From assembly GCA_035999765.1 (NCBI GenBank), contig CP108521.1, positions 2,046,001-2,110,000 of the forward strand: a DNA stretch of 64,000 bases. Reading direction: 5' to 3'. Both the position numbers and the translations under genes were made by a program. This stretch comes from Streptomyces sp. NBC_01231. Its GTDB lineage: Bacteria; Actinomycetota; Actinomycetes; Streptomycetales; Streptomycetaceae. Under the pieces are notes generated by a model. The model was not told the origin of the DNA. It worked only from the letters and a program-made list of their open reading frames with translations, and searched no databases. Below, piece after piece: positions 18,734 through 27,506 of this stretch. The number at the start of each line of letters is the position of its first letter. Within the stretch, counting starts at the first letter, position 1.

Positions 18734-19111
18734 TCAGTGGCGGACCAGGCAGAAGGGATGCCCTGCCGGGTCCGCGTAGACGCGCCAACTCCGGCTGTCG
18801 GAGCCACCGTCGAGCAGGGTCGCGCCCGCGGCCAGCACCTCCTCCTGCGCCCGGTCCGGGTCCGTGACGGCGAAGTCCAGGTGGAACTGCTGGGGCCGGG
18901 CGGGATCCGGCCACTGCGGGGCCCGGTAGTCGGCCACCCGCTGGAAGGCGAGCACCAGGCCCGAGCGTGCGTGCAGGGTGGCCCAGTCGTCGCCGATCGC
19001 CCACCGCCGGTCCGGCCGGTTGACGGTGCCGCCGAGCAGCGACCGGTAGAACTCGGCCAGTCGCCCGGGCTCGGCGCAATCCAGCACCACACACTGCAGG
19101 TCGGCGATCAT
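18734..19111 (-). CDS. VOC (glyoxalase/bleomycin-resistance fold) family protein
   Basis: The 125-residue protein starts MIADLQCVVLDCAEPGRLAEFY and has the paired beta-alpha-beta modules of the VOC superfamily, with FHLDFAVTD in the middle and VYADPAGHPFCLVRH at the end. Metal-ligand-like His and Glu positions are partly present, but the reaction cannot be inferred. ATG 19111 overlaps the mycosin stop codon (ATGA), so it is the third, translationally coupled gene of the 22886-18734 operon. A longer in-frame extension upstream lies inside mycosin and is unlikely. Confidence 0.85.
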   Translation of the reverse strand: MIADLQCVVLDCAEPGRLAEFYRSLLGGTVNRPDRRWAIGDDWATLHARSGLVLAFQRVADYRAPQWPDPARPQQFHLDFAVTDPDRAQEEVLAAGATLLDGGSDSRSWRVYADPAGHPFCLVRH

Positions 19112-20358
19112 GTCCAGCCGTCCTGGGACTCGTAGCCGTCGTAGGAGCGCGGTGCACGGCGGCGGCCGCGCCACAGGACCACCGCGCCGACCAGCAGCAG
19201 CCCCCCGGCGCCGCCCGCGAGGGAGGCCGCCCAGCCGGCCGGGCCGTCGTCCTCGTCGGCGGTGCCCGGGCCGGAGCCGAAGTACTTGTCGCCGTACGAG
19301 GCGGACTTCAGATCCTCCGGCTTGAGGCCGCCGGCCTCGGCGAGGGCGGCGGCCGGGTCGACGAAGCCGAAGCCCCGGGAGTCGTCACGGCCGCCGGCCG
19401 GGGCGTTGCGGGCCGTGTCCTCCAGGAGCTTCTTGACCTGGGCCGGGGTCAGGCCGGGGTCGGCGGCCCTGATCAGCGCGACCGCGCCGGAGACGAAGGC
19501 GGAGGCGGCGCTGGTGCCCCAGCCCTCGTAGTACTTGTGGTCGGGGTCGGCGATGACGACGTTGACGCCGGGGGCGCTGACCGTCGCGTACCAGCGGCGG
19601 GTGGAGAAGGAGGCGCGGGTGCCGAAGCGGTCGACGGCGGTCACGGCGATGACGCCCGGGTAGGCGGCCGGGTAGGAGATGTGGTCGCCCTTCTCGCCGC
19701 CGTTGCCTGCCGAGGCGACGACGACGGAACCCTTCTTCAGCGCGTATTGGACGGCCTCGTCCTCGGTGGGTTCGGGGTGCGCGGAGGCGGAGTCGTCGCC
19801 GAGGGAGAGGTTGATGACATCGGCGCCCTGGTCGGCGGCCCAGCGGATGCCGTCGGCGAGGGCGTTGCCCCGGATGCTGCGCGCCTTCGCGCGGGCCGGG
19901 TCCTTGTCCTCCAGGATCACCCGGACGGGAAGGATCTTGGCCCCGGGGGCGATGCCCATGACGCCGTCGGCGTTGTCGGCGCCGTGTCCGTGGCCGGCGA
20001 TGATCCCCGCCATCGCGGTGCCGTGACGGGCCCAGGCACGGTCGCCGTCCTCCGCGCCGAAGCCGATCATGTCCTTGCCGGTGAGGACGTTGCCGACGAG
20101 GTCGGGGTGGTCGGCCTCCACGCCGGTGTCCAGGACGGCGACGGTGACGCCCGCGCCCTTCGTGGTGCGCCAGGCCTGCTCGGTGTGCATGGCGTTGAGG
20201 GCCCACTGCTCGGCGCGGATGCTGTCGGCGTGCGCGGCGGTGGGCGGCACGAGGGCGACGGAGGCGGTGAGGAGGACGCTCAGGAGACCGGCTCGGCGGG
20301 TCCCGACGCTCAGGCCGCTGGTCGGACTCACGCGGCCCCTGCGGCTCACGCGGCTCAT
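19108..20358 (-). CDS. mycP: type VII secretion-associated serine protease (mycosin)
   Basis: This is a subtilisin-family (S8) membrane-anchored protease of 416 residues. A signal peptide (about 1-45, ending TAAHA) is followed by the peptidase domain, with Asp77 in VAVLDTGVEADHPDL, His112 in RHGTAMAG, the oxyanion Asn219 in ASAGNG and Ser283 in GTSAAS. A C-terminal hydrophobic helix (about 370-395) ends in a short basic tail, the layout of mycosins that process ESX substrates outside the membrane. It overlaps the upstream membrane protein (ATGA) and the downstream VOC gene. No other ESX component (EccB, EccC, EccD, WXG100) is in the window, so its secretion partner is elsewhere. Confidence 0.88.
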   Translation of the reverse strand: MSRVSRRGRVSPTSGLSVGTRRAGLLSVLLTASVALVPPTAAHADSIRAEQWALNAMHTEQAWRTTKGAGVTVAVLDTGVEADHPDLVGNVLTGKDMIGFGAEDGDRAWARHGTAMAGIIAGHGHGADNADGVMGIAPGAKILPVRVILEDKDPARAKARSIRGNALADGIRWAADQGADVINLSLGDDSASAHPEPTEDEAVQYALKKGSVVVASAGNGGEKGDHISYPAAYPGVIAVTAVDRFGTRASFSTRRWYATVSAPGVNVVIADPDHKYYEGWGTSAASAFVSGAVALIRAADPGLTPAQVKKLLEDTARNAPAGGRDDSRGFGFVDPAAALAEAGGLKPEDLKSASYGDKYFGSGPGTADEDDGPAGWAASLAGGAGGLLLVGAVVLWRGRRRAPRSYDGYESQDGWT

Positions 20359-22886
20359 GAGGGCGGCTCCGTGGGTGAGCTGACGGTCTTGCGCAGGCCG
20401 CGTTCGACGCGGTCCGCGAGGCCCTGCGCCTCGTTGCCGAGGCCGGCCTGGGCGGGGGCGGTGGTGGCGCCGGAGGCCATGGCCTGCGCGGCCGGCTGCG
20501 GGTCGTCCACGGTACGGCCGTCGGCCCAGCCGGAGACGGCGTACACCACGACGGGGGCGTCGGTGAGGACGGACACGGTCCAGGAGGCGCGCTGCTCGGT
20601 GCCGAAGCGGGCGGCGACGGTGCCCTTGGCAGCGTACGGGCGGGGCATGAGGTCGGTGCGGTCGGCGAGGCCCTGGTCCTTGAACCCCTTGGCGAGGGCG
20701 CTCATCGCGGTGGCGTCGGCCTTGGTGAAGAGGAGGCCGACGGTGGTGACGTAGCTCTGCGTGGCGTCCGTGTAGGTGGCGCGCAGCAGCCGCTCGCAGC
20801 CGACGGGTGCGAGGGCCTTGCTCAGCAGGGGGTCGAAGGCGTTCTCGCAGTCGGTGTCCGGGGCGACGGCGATCCGGGTCCAGGTGCGGTCGGCACGGCC
20901 GGGGCCGGCGCCCTGGCCCGCCACGGTGGGCGGGAACAGCTGATCCACCGGAACGCTGTGCCACAGCCCGCCGGCCGCGGCGAAGCTGTCCCGCTTCCCG
21001 CTCTGCCCCGGCTCCCCCACGAGCCAACTCCCGGTCACGGCACCACCGATGAGCCCCAGACCGAGCACGACGCACGCCGCCGCGGCGGCGACCCGGGGCC
21101 GGACCCACACCGGGAGCGTCCGCGGGCGGGCCTGCTCGCGATACCCCTCGGGCTCCCCGAACGACACGATGGGCCGCCCCGAACCAGGGACTGCTCCGGG
21201 TGCCATGGGTGCGCTCCAGGAGAGCGCGGGATCCGGTCCGCGACCGACGGAATCGGAGCGGCTCCACAGGTGGGGTGACGCGGGGGCCTCGGGGGCCTCG
21301 GGCGAAGAGGTGCGTGCGTGGCCGCCGGGGGTGAGGAGTGCCGACGGGGGCTGCGCAGGGGGGCGGGAGCCAGGGGTCGTGGGCGAGGGCTGCGGGCGGC
21401 TTCCGGAGCCGGTGGACGTCGCCGGGGACTGCGGGCGGTTCTCAGGGCCTGTCGGCGCGGAGGACGGTTGGGGTCGGCTCCGGGGCCTGGGGGGCGTCGG
21501 CTGCGTGTACGGAGCGCTCCTGGGCATGGGAGGCGCCGCGAACGGCAGGTCCGAGCCACTGTCGCTGCCGGGGCCGCCCGGCGTCGTCCGGGCCGGGTGG
21601 AGTGGGAAGCCGGGGCGGCCGGGCGTGGGCGGGGCGCTTGGGTGAGCGCCTGGCTGCGCGGCGGACGCTGCGGAGCCGGGGCGCGCGGGATTCGAGCGGG
21701 CCCCGCCGGACCGCGGTGCGGGCATCACGGAGCCGGGGTCGCGATCGAGCGCGGGATTCGGATTCGTGCGGGCACCGCCGGGCCGCAGGTCGGAACCGGG
21801 GCGGGCGGGCGTGGGCGAGGTGCTTGGGTGAGCGCCTGGCTGCGCGGCGGACGCTGCGGAGCCGGGGCGGCGTTCGGGCGCGGGATTCGAGCGGGCCCCG
21901 CCGGACCGCGGTGCGGGAGGGGCGGAGCCGGGGCGGGAGTCAGGCCGCTGCGGGCCCCCGGAGGCGGCGGAGTCGGCCGCCTGTGAGTCGGCCGCCCGAC
22001 CACCCTGGGAGCGGGCCTCTCCGAAAGGATCGGTGGACGCGGAGCCCGCGCGGGCGCCGGGCCGCGGTGTCGACGGGGCCGCACTCGGGCCCGAGTCCGG
22101 CCGTCGCTGCGCGGGGGCCGGGGGGATCGGACGGAGGCGGAACGTTGTCTCCGACGCGGTCTCGGCGGGTGCCGAGGTACGGCGCGGCGGCGCCGGAGGC
22201 CGATGGCCCGGGCGGGGCGGTATGGGGTCCGATGCCGGGGCCCCGGAAGTCGGTCGAGGCGGCAGATGTCCACCCGGGGCCGGGCTCCCGCTGGGCCGGG
22301 GCGGCACGCGGTCGGTCGTCGGCGGGGTGTCGGGGAAACGGGCCGAGGCCCGGGGTGGGGGCGGCGTAGAGGAGGAACCGTCGGTCCCGAAGGACGGTGC
22401 CCGCAGGTTCGGGATGCGGGGGCCGATGTGCCGTGCGGAGGTCGCGCGGCCCGCCTCGTCGCCGTCGGGCTCACCATCGCGGCGAGCGGACGCGCCGGCC
22501 CCGGAGTTGGCGCCACTTCCACCGACCGTCCCGGAACCAGACCCGCGGTCGCCCAAGCCGAACACACCCCCGCGCACCGAACCGGCCCCGGTCGCGCCCC
22601 GTGCCGCGGACGCGGAATGCGTCCCCGAGGCATCCGATGCCGAAGGCCCCGTACCCACCGGCCCGGTGCCGGCAGCAGGAACTCCTCCGCCCGTCGGTAT
22701 CGAGCGAGCCCCGAAAACGCCCCCGCTCCCCCTGAGTGAACCGTCGGCGGAATCGGGAGCGGCGTCCCCGCCGGCCCCGGACCCGGTCTCTGAACCGGGC
22801 TCCGACGAACCACTCTCCCCGGTCCCCGCCGTCGGCGGCTGGGGCGGGCGTGGGGGAATGGGGGCGCGCCGCGCTTCCGTGCTCAT
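20355..22886 (-). CDS. Pro/Ser/Gly-rich single-pass membrane protein preceding mycosin
   Basis: The 843-residue protein starts MSTEARRAPIPPRPPQPP. The first 600 or so residues are low-complexity (Pro, Ser, Ala, Gly, Arg), with internal repeats such as RSGGARSNPA and AASAAQPGAHPS. One membrane helix lies near residues 625-650 (ACVVLGLGLIGGAVTGSWLVG). It is followed by an extracytoplasmic domain of about 190 residues with two Cys (DTDCENAF and PVGCERLL) that could form a disulfide. The start overlaps nothing; the stop overlaps mycosin ATG (ATGA). The disordered cytoplasmic arm plus outer sensor-like domain suggests a scaffold or partner of the protease; the family is not otherwise recognised. 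The repeat-rich part is probably variable between strains. Confidence 0.8.
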   Translation of the reverse strand: MSTEARRAPIPPRPPQPPTAGTGESGSSEPGSETGSGAGGDAAPDSADGSLRGSGGVFGARSIPTGGGVPAAGTGPVGTGPSASDASGTHSASAARGATGAGSVRGGVFGLGDRGSGSGTVGGSGANSGAGASARRDGEPDGDEAGRATSARHIGPRIPNLRAPSFGTDGSSSTPPPPRASARFPDTPPTTDRVPPRPSGSPAPGGHLPPRPTSGAPASDPIPPRPGHRPPAPPRRTSAPAETASETTFRLRPIPPAPAQRRPDSGPSAAPSTPRPGARAGSASTDPFGEARSQGGRAADSQAADSAASGGPQRPDSRPGSAPPAPRSGGARSNPAPERRPGSAASAAQPGAHPSTSPTPARPGSDLRPGGARTNPNPALDRDPGSVMPAPRSGGARSNPARPGSAASAAQPGAHPSAPPTPGRPGFPLHPARTTPGGPGSDSGSDLPFAAPPMPRSAPYTQPTPPRPRSRPQPSSAPTGPENRPQSPATSTGSGSRPQPSPTTPGSRPPAQPPSALLTPGGHARTSSPEAPEAPASPHLWSRSDSVGRGPDPALSWSAPMAPGAVPGSGRPIVSFGEPEGYREQARPRTLPVWVRPRVAAAAACVVLGLGLIGGAVTGSWLVGEPGQSGKRDSFAAAGGLWHSVPVDQLFPPTVAGQGAGPGRADRTWTRIAVAPDTDCENAFDPLLSKALAPVGCERLLRATYTDATQSYVTTVGLLFTKADATAMSALAKGFKDQGLADRTDLMPRPYAAKGTVAARFGTEQRASWTVSVLTDAPVVVYAVSGWADGRTVDDPQPAAQAMASGATTAPAQAGLGNEAQGLADRVERGLRKTVSSPTEPPS
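21611..21916. repeat. two long direct repeats inside the Pro-rich gene
   Basis: A unit of about 112-120 bp occurs at roughly 21611-21722 and 21797-21916, nearly identical, the second copy carrying a small in-frame insertion. Both encode the same motif order (RSGGARSNPA, PGSAASAAQPGAHPS). Recombination between them would change the length of the disordered arm by about 62 codons. Confidence 0.75.
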
Positions 22887-23165
22887 GCACCCCCCGTTTC
22901 CTCGCGCCCGGGTCGTCTCCACGCACACGGGCCGTTGTCACCGTCGGCCGGGCCCGGCGTGGACTCGGCCGTCCCGGGCAGGCATACCCGCATGGACGGA
23001 CCGCCATCCCGGCGCGGACGTGCGGCCGGGGACGGAGCGGTCCTCCGTGCGTGCGCGTCACTCTACGGGTTGTTGCCGGGCAAACGGGAACCAGTCCGTG
23101 CCCCCGGGGCATCTGCCCGGAACATCCCCCTACCCTGCGGTAATCCTGTCTGGCAGGCTGCGTTC
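22887..23165. other. 279-bp divergent intergenic region
   Basis: This region separates the Pro-rich membrane-protein operon (minus) from the racemase-like gene (plus) and should contain both promoters. I found no convincing -10/-35 pair, palindrome or small gene. Confidence 0.5.
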
Positions 23166-24368
23166 ATGACTGCGCGCGCCGCCGACCGGGCCCGTTACGA
23201 CCGGGCCACCGCCCATCTCGACGCCCCCCTCGCGATCGTGGACCTGGACGCCTTCGACGCCAACGCGGACGATCTCGTCCGCCGTGCCGACGGCAAACCG
23301 GTCCGGGTCGCCAGCAAGTCCGTACGCTGCCGGGCCCTGCTGGAACGCGTGCTGGCGCGGGACGGCTTCGCGGGCCTCATGTCCTTCACTCTCGCCGAGT
23401 CCCTGTGGCTGGCCCGGAGTGGATTCGACGACGTCCTGCTCGCCTACCCCTCCGCCGACCGCGCCGGGTTCGCCGAGCTGGCGTCCGACCCCAAGCTCGC
23501 CGCCGCCGTCACCGTGATGGTCGACGACCCCGCGCAGCTCGGGCTGATCGACGACGCCCGCGGCGGCGGACGCGAAGTCATCCGAGTCTGCCTGGAGTTG
23601 GACACCGCGCTCAAGCTCCTCGGCGGCCGGGTACGGGTCGGCGCCCGCCGCTCCCCGTTGCACTCCCCGGCCCAGGTCGCCGACCTGGCCCGTGCCGTGG
23701 CCCGGCGGCCGGGGTTCAAGGTCGTGGGGATCATGGCGTACGAGGGGCACATCGCCGGTGTCGGGGACGCCGTCGCCGGACGGCCGCTGCGCTCGCGTGC
23801 GGTACGGCTGATGCAGGCCACCGCGCGCCGGGAACTCGCCGAGCGGCGTGCGGCGGTGGTGCGCGCGGTGCGGGCCGTCGTGCCGGACCTGGAGTTCGTC
23901 AACGGCGGCGGCACGGGCAGTGTGCAGCACACCGCCGCGGAGGACGCGGTCACCGAGATCGCCGCCGGATCGGGACTGTACGTACCGCGGCTGTTCGACA
24001 ACTACAGGTCGTTCAGCGGGCGTCCGGCGGCACTCTTCGCCCAGCCGGTGGTCCGGCGGCCGGGGGTCGGTGTCGTGACCGTTCTCGGCGGCGGCTACCC
24101 CGCGTCGGGCGCGCCCGGACCCGACCGGCTGCCGGTGCCGTATCTGCCGGAGGGGCTGAAGTACGACCCCCAGGAAGGGCCCGGCGAGGTGCAGACACCG
24201 CTGCTCGGCTCCCCCGCCGACGACCTCCTCGTCGGTGACAAGGTGTGGTTCCGGCACGCCAAGGCCGGCGAGTTGTGCGAGCGGTTCGACGTGCTGCACC
24301 TGATCGAGGGGGACGCGGTGACGGCGACGGTCCCGACGTATCGCGGGGAAGGCCACACCTTCCTCTAG
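23166..24368 (+). CDS. alanine racemase-like PLP enzyme (amino acid deaminase/aldolase type)
   Basis: The 400-residue cytoplasmic enzyme is of fold-type III. The N-terminal barrel strand PLAIVDLDAFDANADDL leads to the PLP lysine, Lys51 in VRVASKSVR. A phosphate-binding region includes VVGIMAYEGHIAG and FVNGGGTGSV. The C-terminal part (DLLVGDKVWFRHAKAGELCERFDVLHLIEG) resembles the D-serine dehydratase/D-threonine aldolase-like subgroup, which binds a metal through a His/Cys pair near the end (HAKAGELC). I therefore favour a D-amino acid lyase or aldolase over a racemase. Start ATG 23166 aligns with the usual N-terminus. It is monocistronic and converges on the DUF2510 gene. Confidence 0.8.
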   Translation: MTARAADRARYDRATAHLDAPLAIVDLDAFDANADDLVRRADGKPVRVASKSVRCRALLERVLARDGFAGLMSFTLAESLWLARSGFDDVLLAYPSADRAGFAELASDPKLAAAVTVMVDDPAQLGLIDDARGGGREVIRVCLELDTALKLLGGRVRVGARRSPLHSPAQVADLARAVARRPGFKVVGIMAYEGHIAGVGDAVAGRPLRSRAVRLMQATARRELAERRAAVVRAVRAVVPDLEFVNGGGTGSVQHTAAEDAVTEIAAGSGLYVPRLFDNYRSFSGRPAALFAQPVVRRPGVGVVTVLGGGYPASGAPGPDRLPVPYLPEGLKYDPQEGPGEVQTPLLGSPADDLLVGDKVWFRHAKAGELCERFDVLHLIEGDAVTATVPTYRGEGHTFL

Positions 24369-24391
24369 CCGGGCCGAAGCGACCGCGGCCG

Positions 24392-25312
24392 CTAGGTCGA
24401 GGGCCCGAGGCTGCTGCCCACGCCGCCGCCCGGGTCCGTGTCGCCGACCGACCGGATCCCCTTGGTGATCCGGTCCATGTCGGCGAGCGGCGGTCCGTCC
24501 GGGCCCGCGTCGAAGACGAACCGTACGAGGACCGGCGACTCGCTGCCGACGCTGGAGGGGAAGACCAGCGACTGCACATAGCCGCCGGGGCCCTTGACGG
24601 TCTTCACCCGCCAGCGCACGAAGTACCCGGCGCGGCCCGCCACCGCGACCTGCCCGGATCCGACCTGCTGGTGCGACGCGATGCCGCCGTAGGGGCGACG
24701 GTCCAGGGAGTCGTGGTCGTAGGCCGTCTCCGCCGCCTTCGAGATGTCCGCCAGGGCGAGGGTCCTGGGTGAGCGCACGTCGTTCTCGGTGACCGTGCGG
24801 GAGAAGACCAGGCCGTGCCGGCAGAGGCCGATGCCGGCCGGGCAGTCGTACGTCCCGTCGTCCCGCATCATGACGACGTCGTCCTCGGCGACGTTCTCCG
24901 GCCTGGTCCAGCCGTCGCGCAACGGCAGGGTGATGCCGTTGAGTTGGTCCACCACGACGGCCGGGTCGTCGGCGGACGGCGCGGAGGGGGTCGGCGAGGA
25001 GGCGGCCGGTGAGGGCTCCTCGCTCGCCGGCGCCGACGTGGGGGTCACCGGAGTCGGCGCGGTGTTCACGTCCGTACCGCCCCCGTTCTCGCGGAGTACG
25101 AACGCGCCCGTGACGATCGCGGCGACGAGGACGACCCCGGCGGTGCCCAGGGCGATGGCCTTGGCCCGCCCGGAGGCCCCGTCGGCGGACTGCGGCCGCC
25201 CGGGGGCGTCCGGGGAGCGCCGGTGGTCGGTCCACGTGGTCCCGTCCCACCAGCGCTCCAGATGCGGGGCCGAGGGGTCGGGGTACCAGCCGGGCGGAGG
25301 CGTCATGCTCAT
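24392..25312 (-). CDS. DUF2510 single-pass membrane protein
   Basis: The product is 306 residues. Residues 4-35 are a DUF2510 motif (PPPGWYPDPSAPHLERWWDG, then TTWTDHR), a cytoplasmic module common in actinobacterial membrane proteins. One membrane helix follows (about 50-72, AIALGTAGVVLVAAIVTGAFVL), then a Pro/Thr/Ser-rich stalk (about 80-115). The extracytoplasmic domain (about 118-306) has two Cys (YDCPAGIGLC) likely to be disulfide-bonded and a VAGRAGYFVRWRV strand. No enzymatic motif is seen; a sensing or envelope role is possible. It lies 20 bp upstream of the SDR gene's stop on the same strand but is probably independent. Confidence 0.8.
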   Translation of the reverse strand: MSMTPPPGWYPDPSAPHLERWWDGTTWTDHRRSPDAPGRPQSADGASGRAKAIALGTAGVVLVAAIVTGAFVLRENGGGTDVNTAPTPVTPTSAPASEEPSPAASSPTPSAPSADDPAVVVDQLNGITLPLRDGWTRPENVAEDDVVMMRDDGTYDCPAGIGLCRHGLVFSRTVTENDVRSPRTLALADISKAAETAYDHDSLDRRPYGGIASHQQVGSGQVAVAGRAGYFVRWRVKTVKGPGGYVQSLVFPSSVGSESPVLVRFVFDAGPDGPPLADMDRITKGIRSVGDTDPGGGVGSSLGPST

Positions 25313-25332
25313 CCCGGAACTGTAGGACGCGC

Positions 25333-26121
25333 CTACAGCGGTGTGACGTACGCCCCCGAGATCCCGCCGTCCACCAGGAAGTCGGTGGCGTTCACGAACG
25401 AGGAGTCGTCGCTGGCCAGGAAGGCGACGGCGGCGGCGATCTCCTCGGCCTCGGCGAACCGGCCGACGGGGATGTGGACCAGGCGGCGGGCGGCCCGCTC
25501 CGGGTCCTTGGCGAACAGTTCCTGGAGCAGGGGGGTGTTGACCGGGCCCGGGCAGAGCGCGTTGACCCGGATGCCCTCCCGCGCGAACTGCACGCCCAGT
25601 TCACGGGACATGGCCAGGACGCCGCCCTTGGACGCGGTGTACGAGATCTGCGAGGTCGCCGCGCCCATCCGGGCCACGAAGGACGCGGTGTTGATGATGG
25701 AGCCCTTGCCCTGGCGCCGCATGTAGGGGATCGCGGCCTTGCAGCACAGGTAGACGGAGGTCAGGTTGACCTCCTGGACGCGCTTCCAGGCCTCCAGGCC
25801 GGTCTCCAGGATGGAGTCGTCGTCGGGCGGGGAGATGCCGGCGTTGTTGAAGGCGATGTCGACACTGCCGTAGGTGTCGTGGGCCGTCTTGAAGAGGGCC
25901 TCGACCTGCTCGGGGTCGGTGACGTCGACTTTCACGAACGTCCCGCCGATCTCCTCGGCGGCCGCCTGGCCGCGCGTCTCGTCGACGTCGCCGAGGACGA
26001 CGTGGGCGCCCTCGGAGGCGAGCCGGCGCGCGGTGGCGAGACCGATGCCGCTGCCGGCTCCGGTGATGACGGCGGTACGGCCGACCAGGCGGCGGCAGAT
26101 GATGTCGTCGGATGCGGTCAC
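25333..26121 (-). CDS. short-chain dehydrogenase/reductase in the amine-utilisation operon
   Basis: The 262-residue classical SDR has the cofactor motif TGAGSGIG near residue 20, NNAGIS near 95 and the catalytic Ser-Tyr-Lys in ASF and SYTASKGG (about 160-167), ending LVDGGISGAYVTPL. GTG 26121 overlaps the stop of the aldehyde dehydrogenase gene (GTGA), so the two are translationally coupled. In the operon glnA4-like / aldehyde dehydrogenase / SDR it probably handles an alcohol or aldehyde intermediate of gamma-glutamylated amines. The Asp after the second beta strand (GDVDE) suggests NAD rather than NADP. Confidence 0.88.
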   Translation of the reverse strand: MTASDDIICRRLVGRTAVITGAGSGIGLATARRLASEGAHVVLGDVDETRGQAAAEEIGGTFVKVDVTDPEQVEALFKTAHDTYGSVDIAFNNAGISPPDDDSILETGLEAWKRVQEVNLTSVYLCCKAAIPYMRRQGKGSIINTASFVARMGAATSQISYTASKGGVLAMSRELGVQFAREGIRVNALCPGPVNTPLLQELFAKDPERAARRLVHIPVGRFAEAEEIAAAVAFLASDDSSFVNATDFLVDGGISGAYVTPL

Positions 26122-27497
26122 TGTGCGGGGCCCTCCGTACTGATGAAGACGTTCTTGGTTTCGGTGAAGGCGGCCAGGGCGTCCGGGCCGAGTTCGCGGC
26201 CGATGCCGGACTGCTTGAAGCCGCCGAAGGGCGTCCAGTAGCGGACGCTGGAGTGGGAGTTGACGGACAGGTTGCCCGCCCGGACCGCCTGGGAGACGCG
26301 CAGGGCGCGGCCGACGTCCCGGGTCCACAGGGAGCCGGAGAGGCCGTAGTCGGTGGCGTTGGCGAGGGCCACGGCCTCCGCCTCGTCCTCGAAGGGCAGG
26401 ACCACCGCGACCGGGCCGAAGACCTCCTCGACGGCCACCCGGGCGTGCGGGTCGACGCCGGTCAGGAGGGTGGGCGGGAACCAGAAGCCGGGGCCCTCGG
26501 GGGCCTTGCCGCGCAGACCGGGGGCGTCCGGGGCGACGTACGAACGGACGCGGTCCAGCTGGGCCCTGGAGATCAGGGGGCCCATCTGGGTCTGCTCGTC
26601 GGCCGGGTCGCCCACCCGGACCGACTCGATCCCGGGGGCCAGCAGGTCCAGGAAGCGGTCGTAGGCGGAGCGCTGGACGAGGATGCGGGTGCGCGCGCAG
26701 CAGTCCTGGCCGGAGTTGTCCAGGAAGGCCATGGGAGCCGCGGCGGCGGCGGCCTCGAGGTCGGCGTCGGCGAAGACGATGTTGGGGCTCTTGCCGCCGA
26801 GTTCGAGGGTGACGGGCTTGAGGAGCATGGACCCCTTGGACGCCACCTGTCGGCCCACGGCTGTCGACCCGGTGAAGACGATCTTCGCCACGCCAGGGTG
26901 TTCGACGAGCGCGTTGCCCGCGACGGGTCCATGGCCGGGCAGCACCTGGAAGAGGTCGTCCGGGAGGCCCGCTTCCAGGGCGAGTCCGGCCAGGCGCAGG
27001 GCGGTCAGCGGGGTGGTCTCGGCGGGCTTGAGGATCACCGCGTTGCCCGCCGCGAGCGCCGGTGCGGTGCCCCAGGCCGCGATCGGCATGGGGAAGTTCC
27101 AGGGCGCGATGACGCCGACCACACCGAGCGGTTCGAGAATCGTGACGTTCAGGCCGCCGGGCACCGGGATCTGATGTCCCGTCAGCCGCTCCACTCCCCC
27201 GGCCGCGTAGTCGAGCAGGTCCCGGACGTTGCCCGCCTCCCAACGGGCGTTGCCGACGGTGTGTCCGGCCTCCCGGACCTCCAACTGTGCGAGTTCCTCC
27301 AGGTGTTCGTCCACGGCGACGGCGAACCGGCGCAGCAGTCGGGCCCGGTCGCCGGGCGCGAGGGCGGCCCACCCGGCCTGTGCCCTGGTGGCGCGTACGA
27401 CGGCCGCGTCCACGTCGGCGGCGGTGGCGGCCGGGACGGTCGCGACCACCTCCTCGGTGGCCGGGTTGAGGACCAAGAGCTCAAGCTCGTTCGACAC
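26118..27497 (-). CDS. aldehyde dehydrogenase, gamma-glutamyl-aminoaldehyde type
   Basis: The 459-residue NAD(P)-dependent aldehyde dehydrogenase has all hallmarks: PWNFPMPIAAWGTAPALAAG, the cofactor loop FTGSTAVGR, general base Glu in LELGGKSPN, catalytic Cys in NSGQDCCARTR, and EEVFGPVAVVLPF. The start is GTG 27497 (VSNELELL), 9 bp after the glutamine-synthetase-like gene. In the GlnA-like amine pathway this enzyme would oxidise the gamma-glutamyl aldehyde left after amine oxidation (compare E. coli PuuC). The substrate is inferred from operon context. Confidence 0.9.
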   Translation of the reverse strand: MSNELELLVLNPATEEVVATVPAATAADVDAAVVRATRAQAGWAALAPGDRARLLRRFAVAVDEHLEELAQLEVREAGHTVGNARWEAGNVRDLLDYAAGGVERLTGHQIPVPGGLNVTILEPLGVVGVIAPWNFPMPIAAWGTAPALAAGNAVILKPAETTPLTALRLAGLALEAGLPDDLFQVLPGHGPVAGNALVEHPGVAKIVFTGSTAVGRQVASKGSMLLKPVTLELGGKSPNIVFADADLEAAAAAAPMAFLDNSGQDCCARTRILVQRSAYDRFLDLLAPGIESVRVGDPADEQTQMGPLISRAQLDRVRSYVAPDAPGLRGKAPEGPGFWFPPTLLTGVDPHARVAVEEVFGPVAVVLPFEDEAEAVALANATDYGLSGSLWTRDVGRALRVSQAVRAGNLSVNSHSSVRYWTPFGGFKQSGIGRELGPDALAAFTETKNVFISTEGPAQ

Positions 27498-27506
27498 GGG
27501 AGAACC

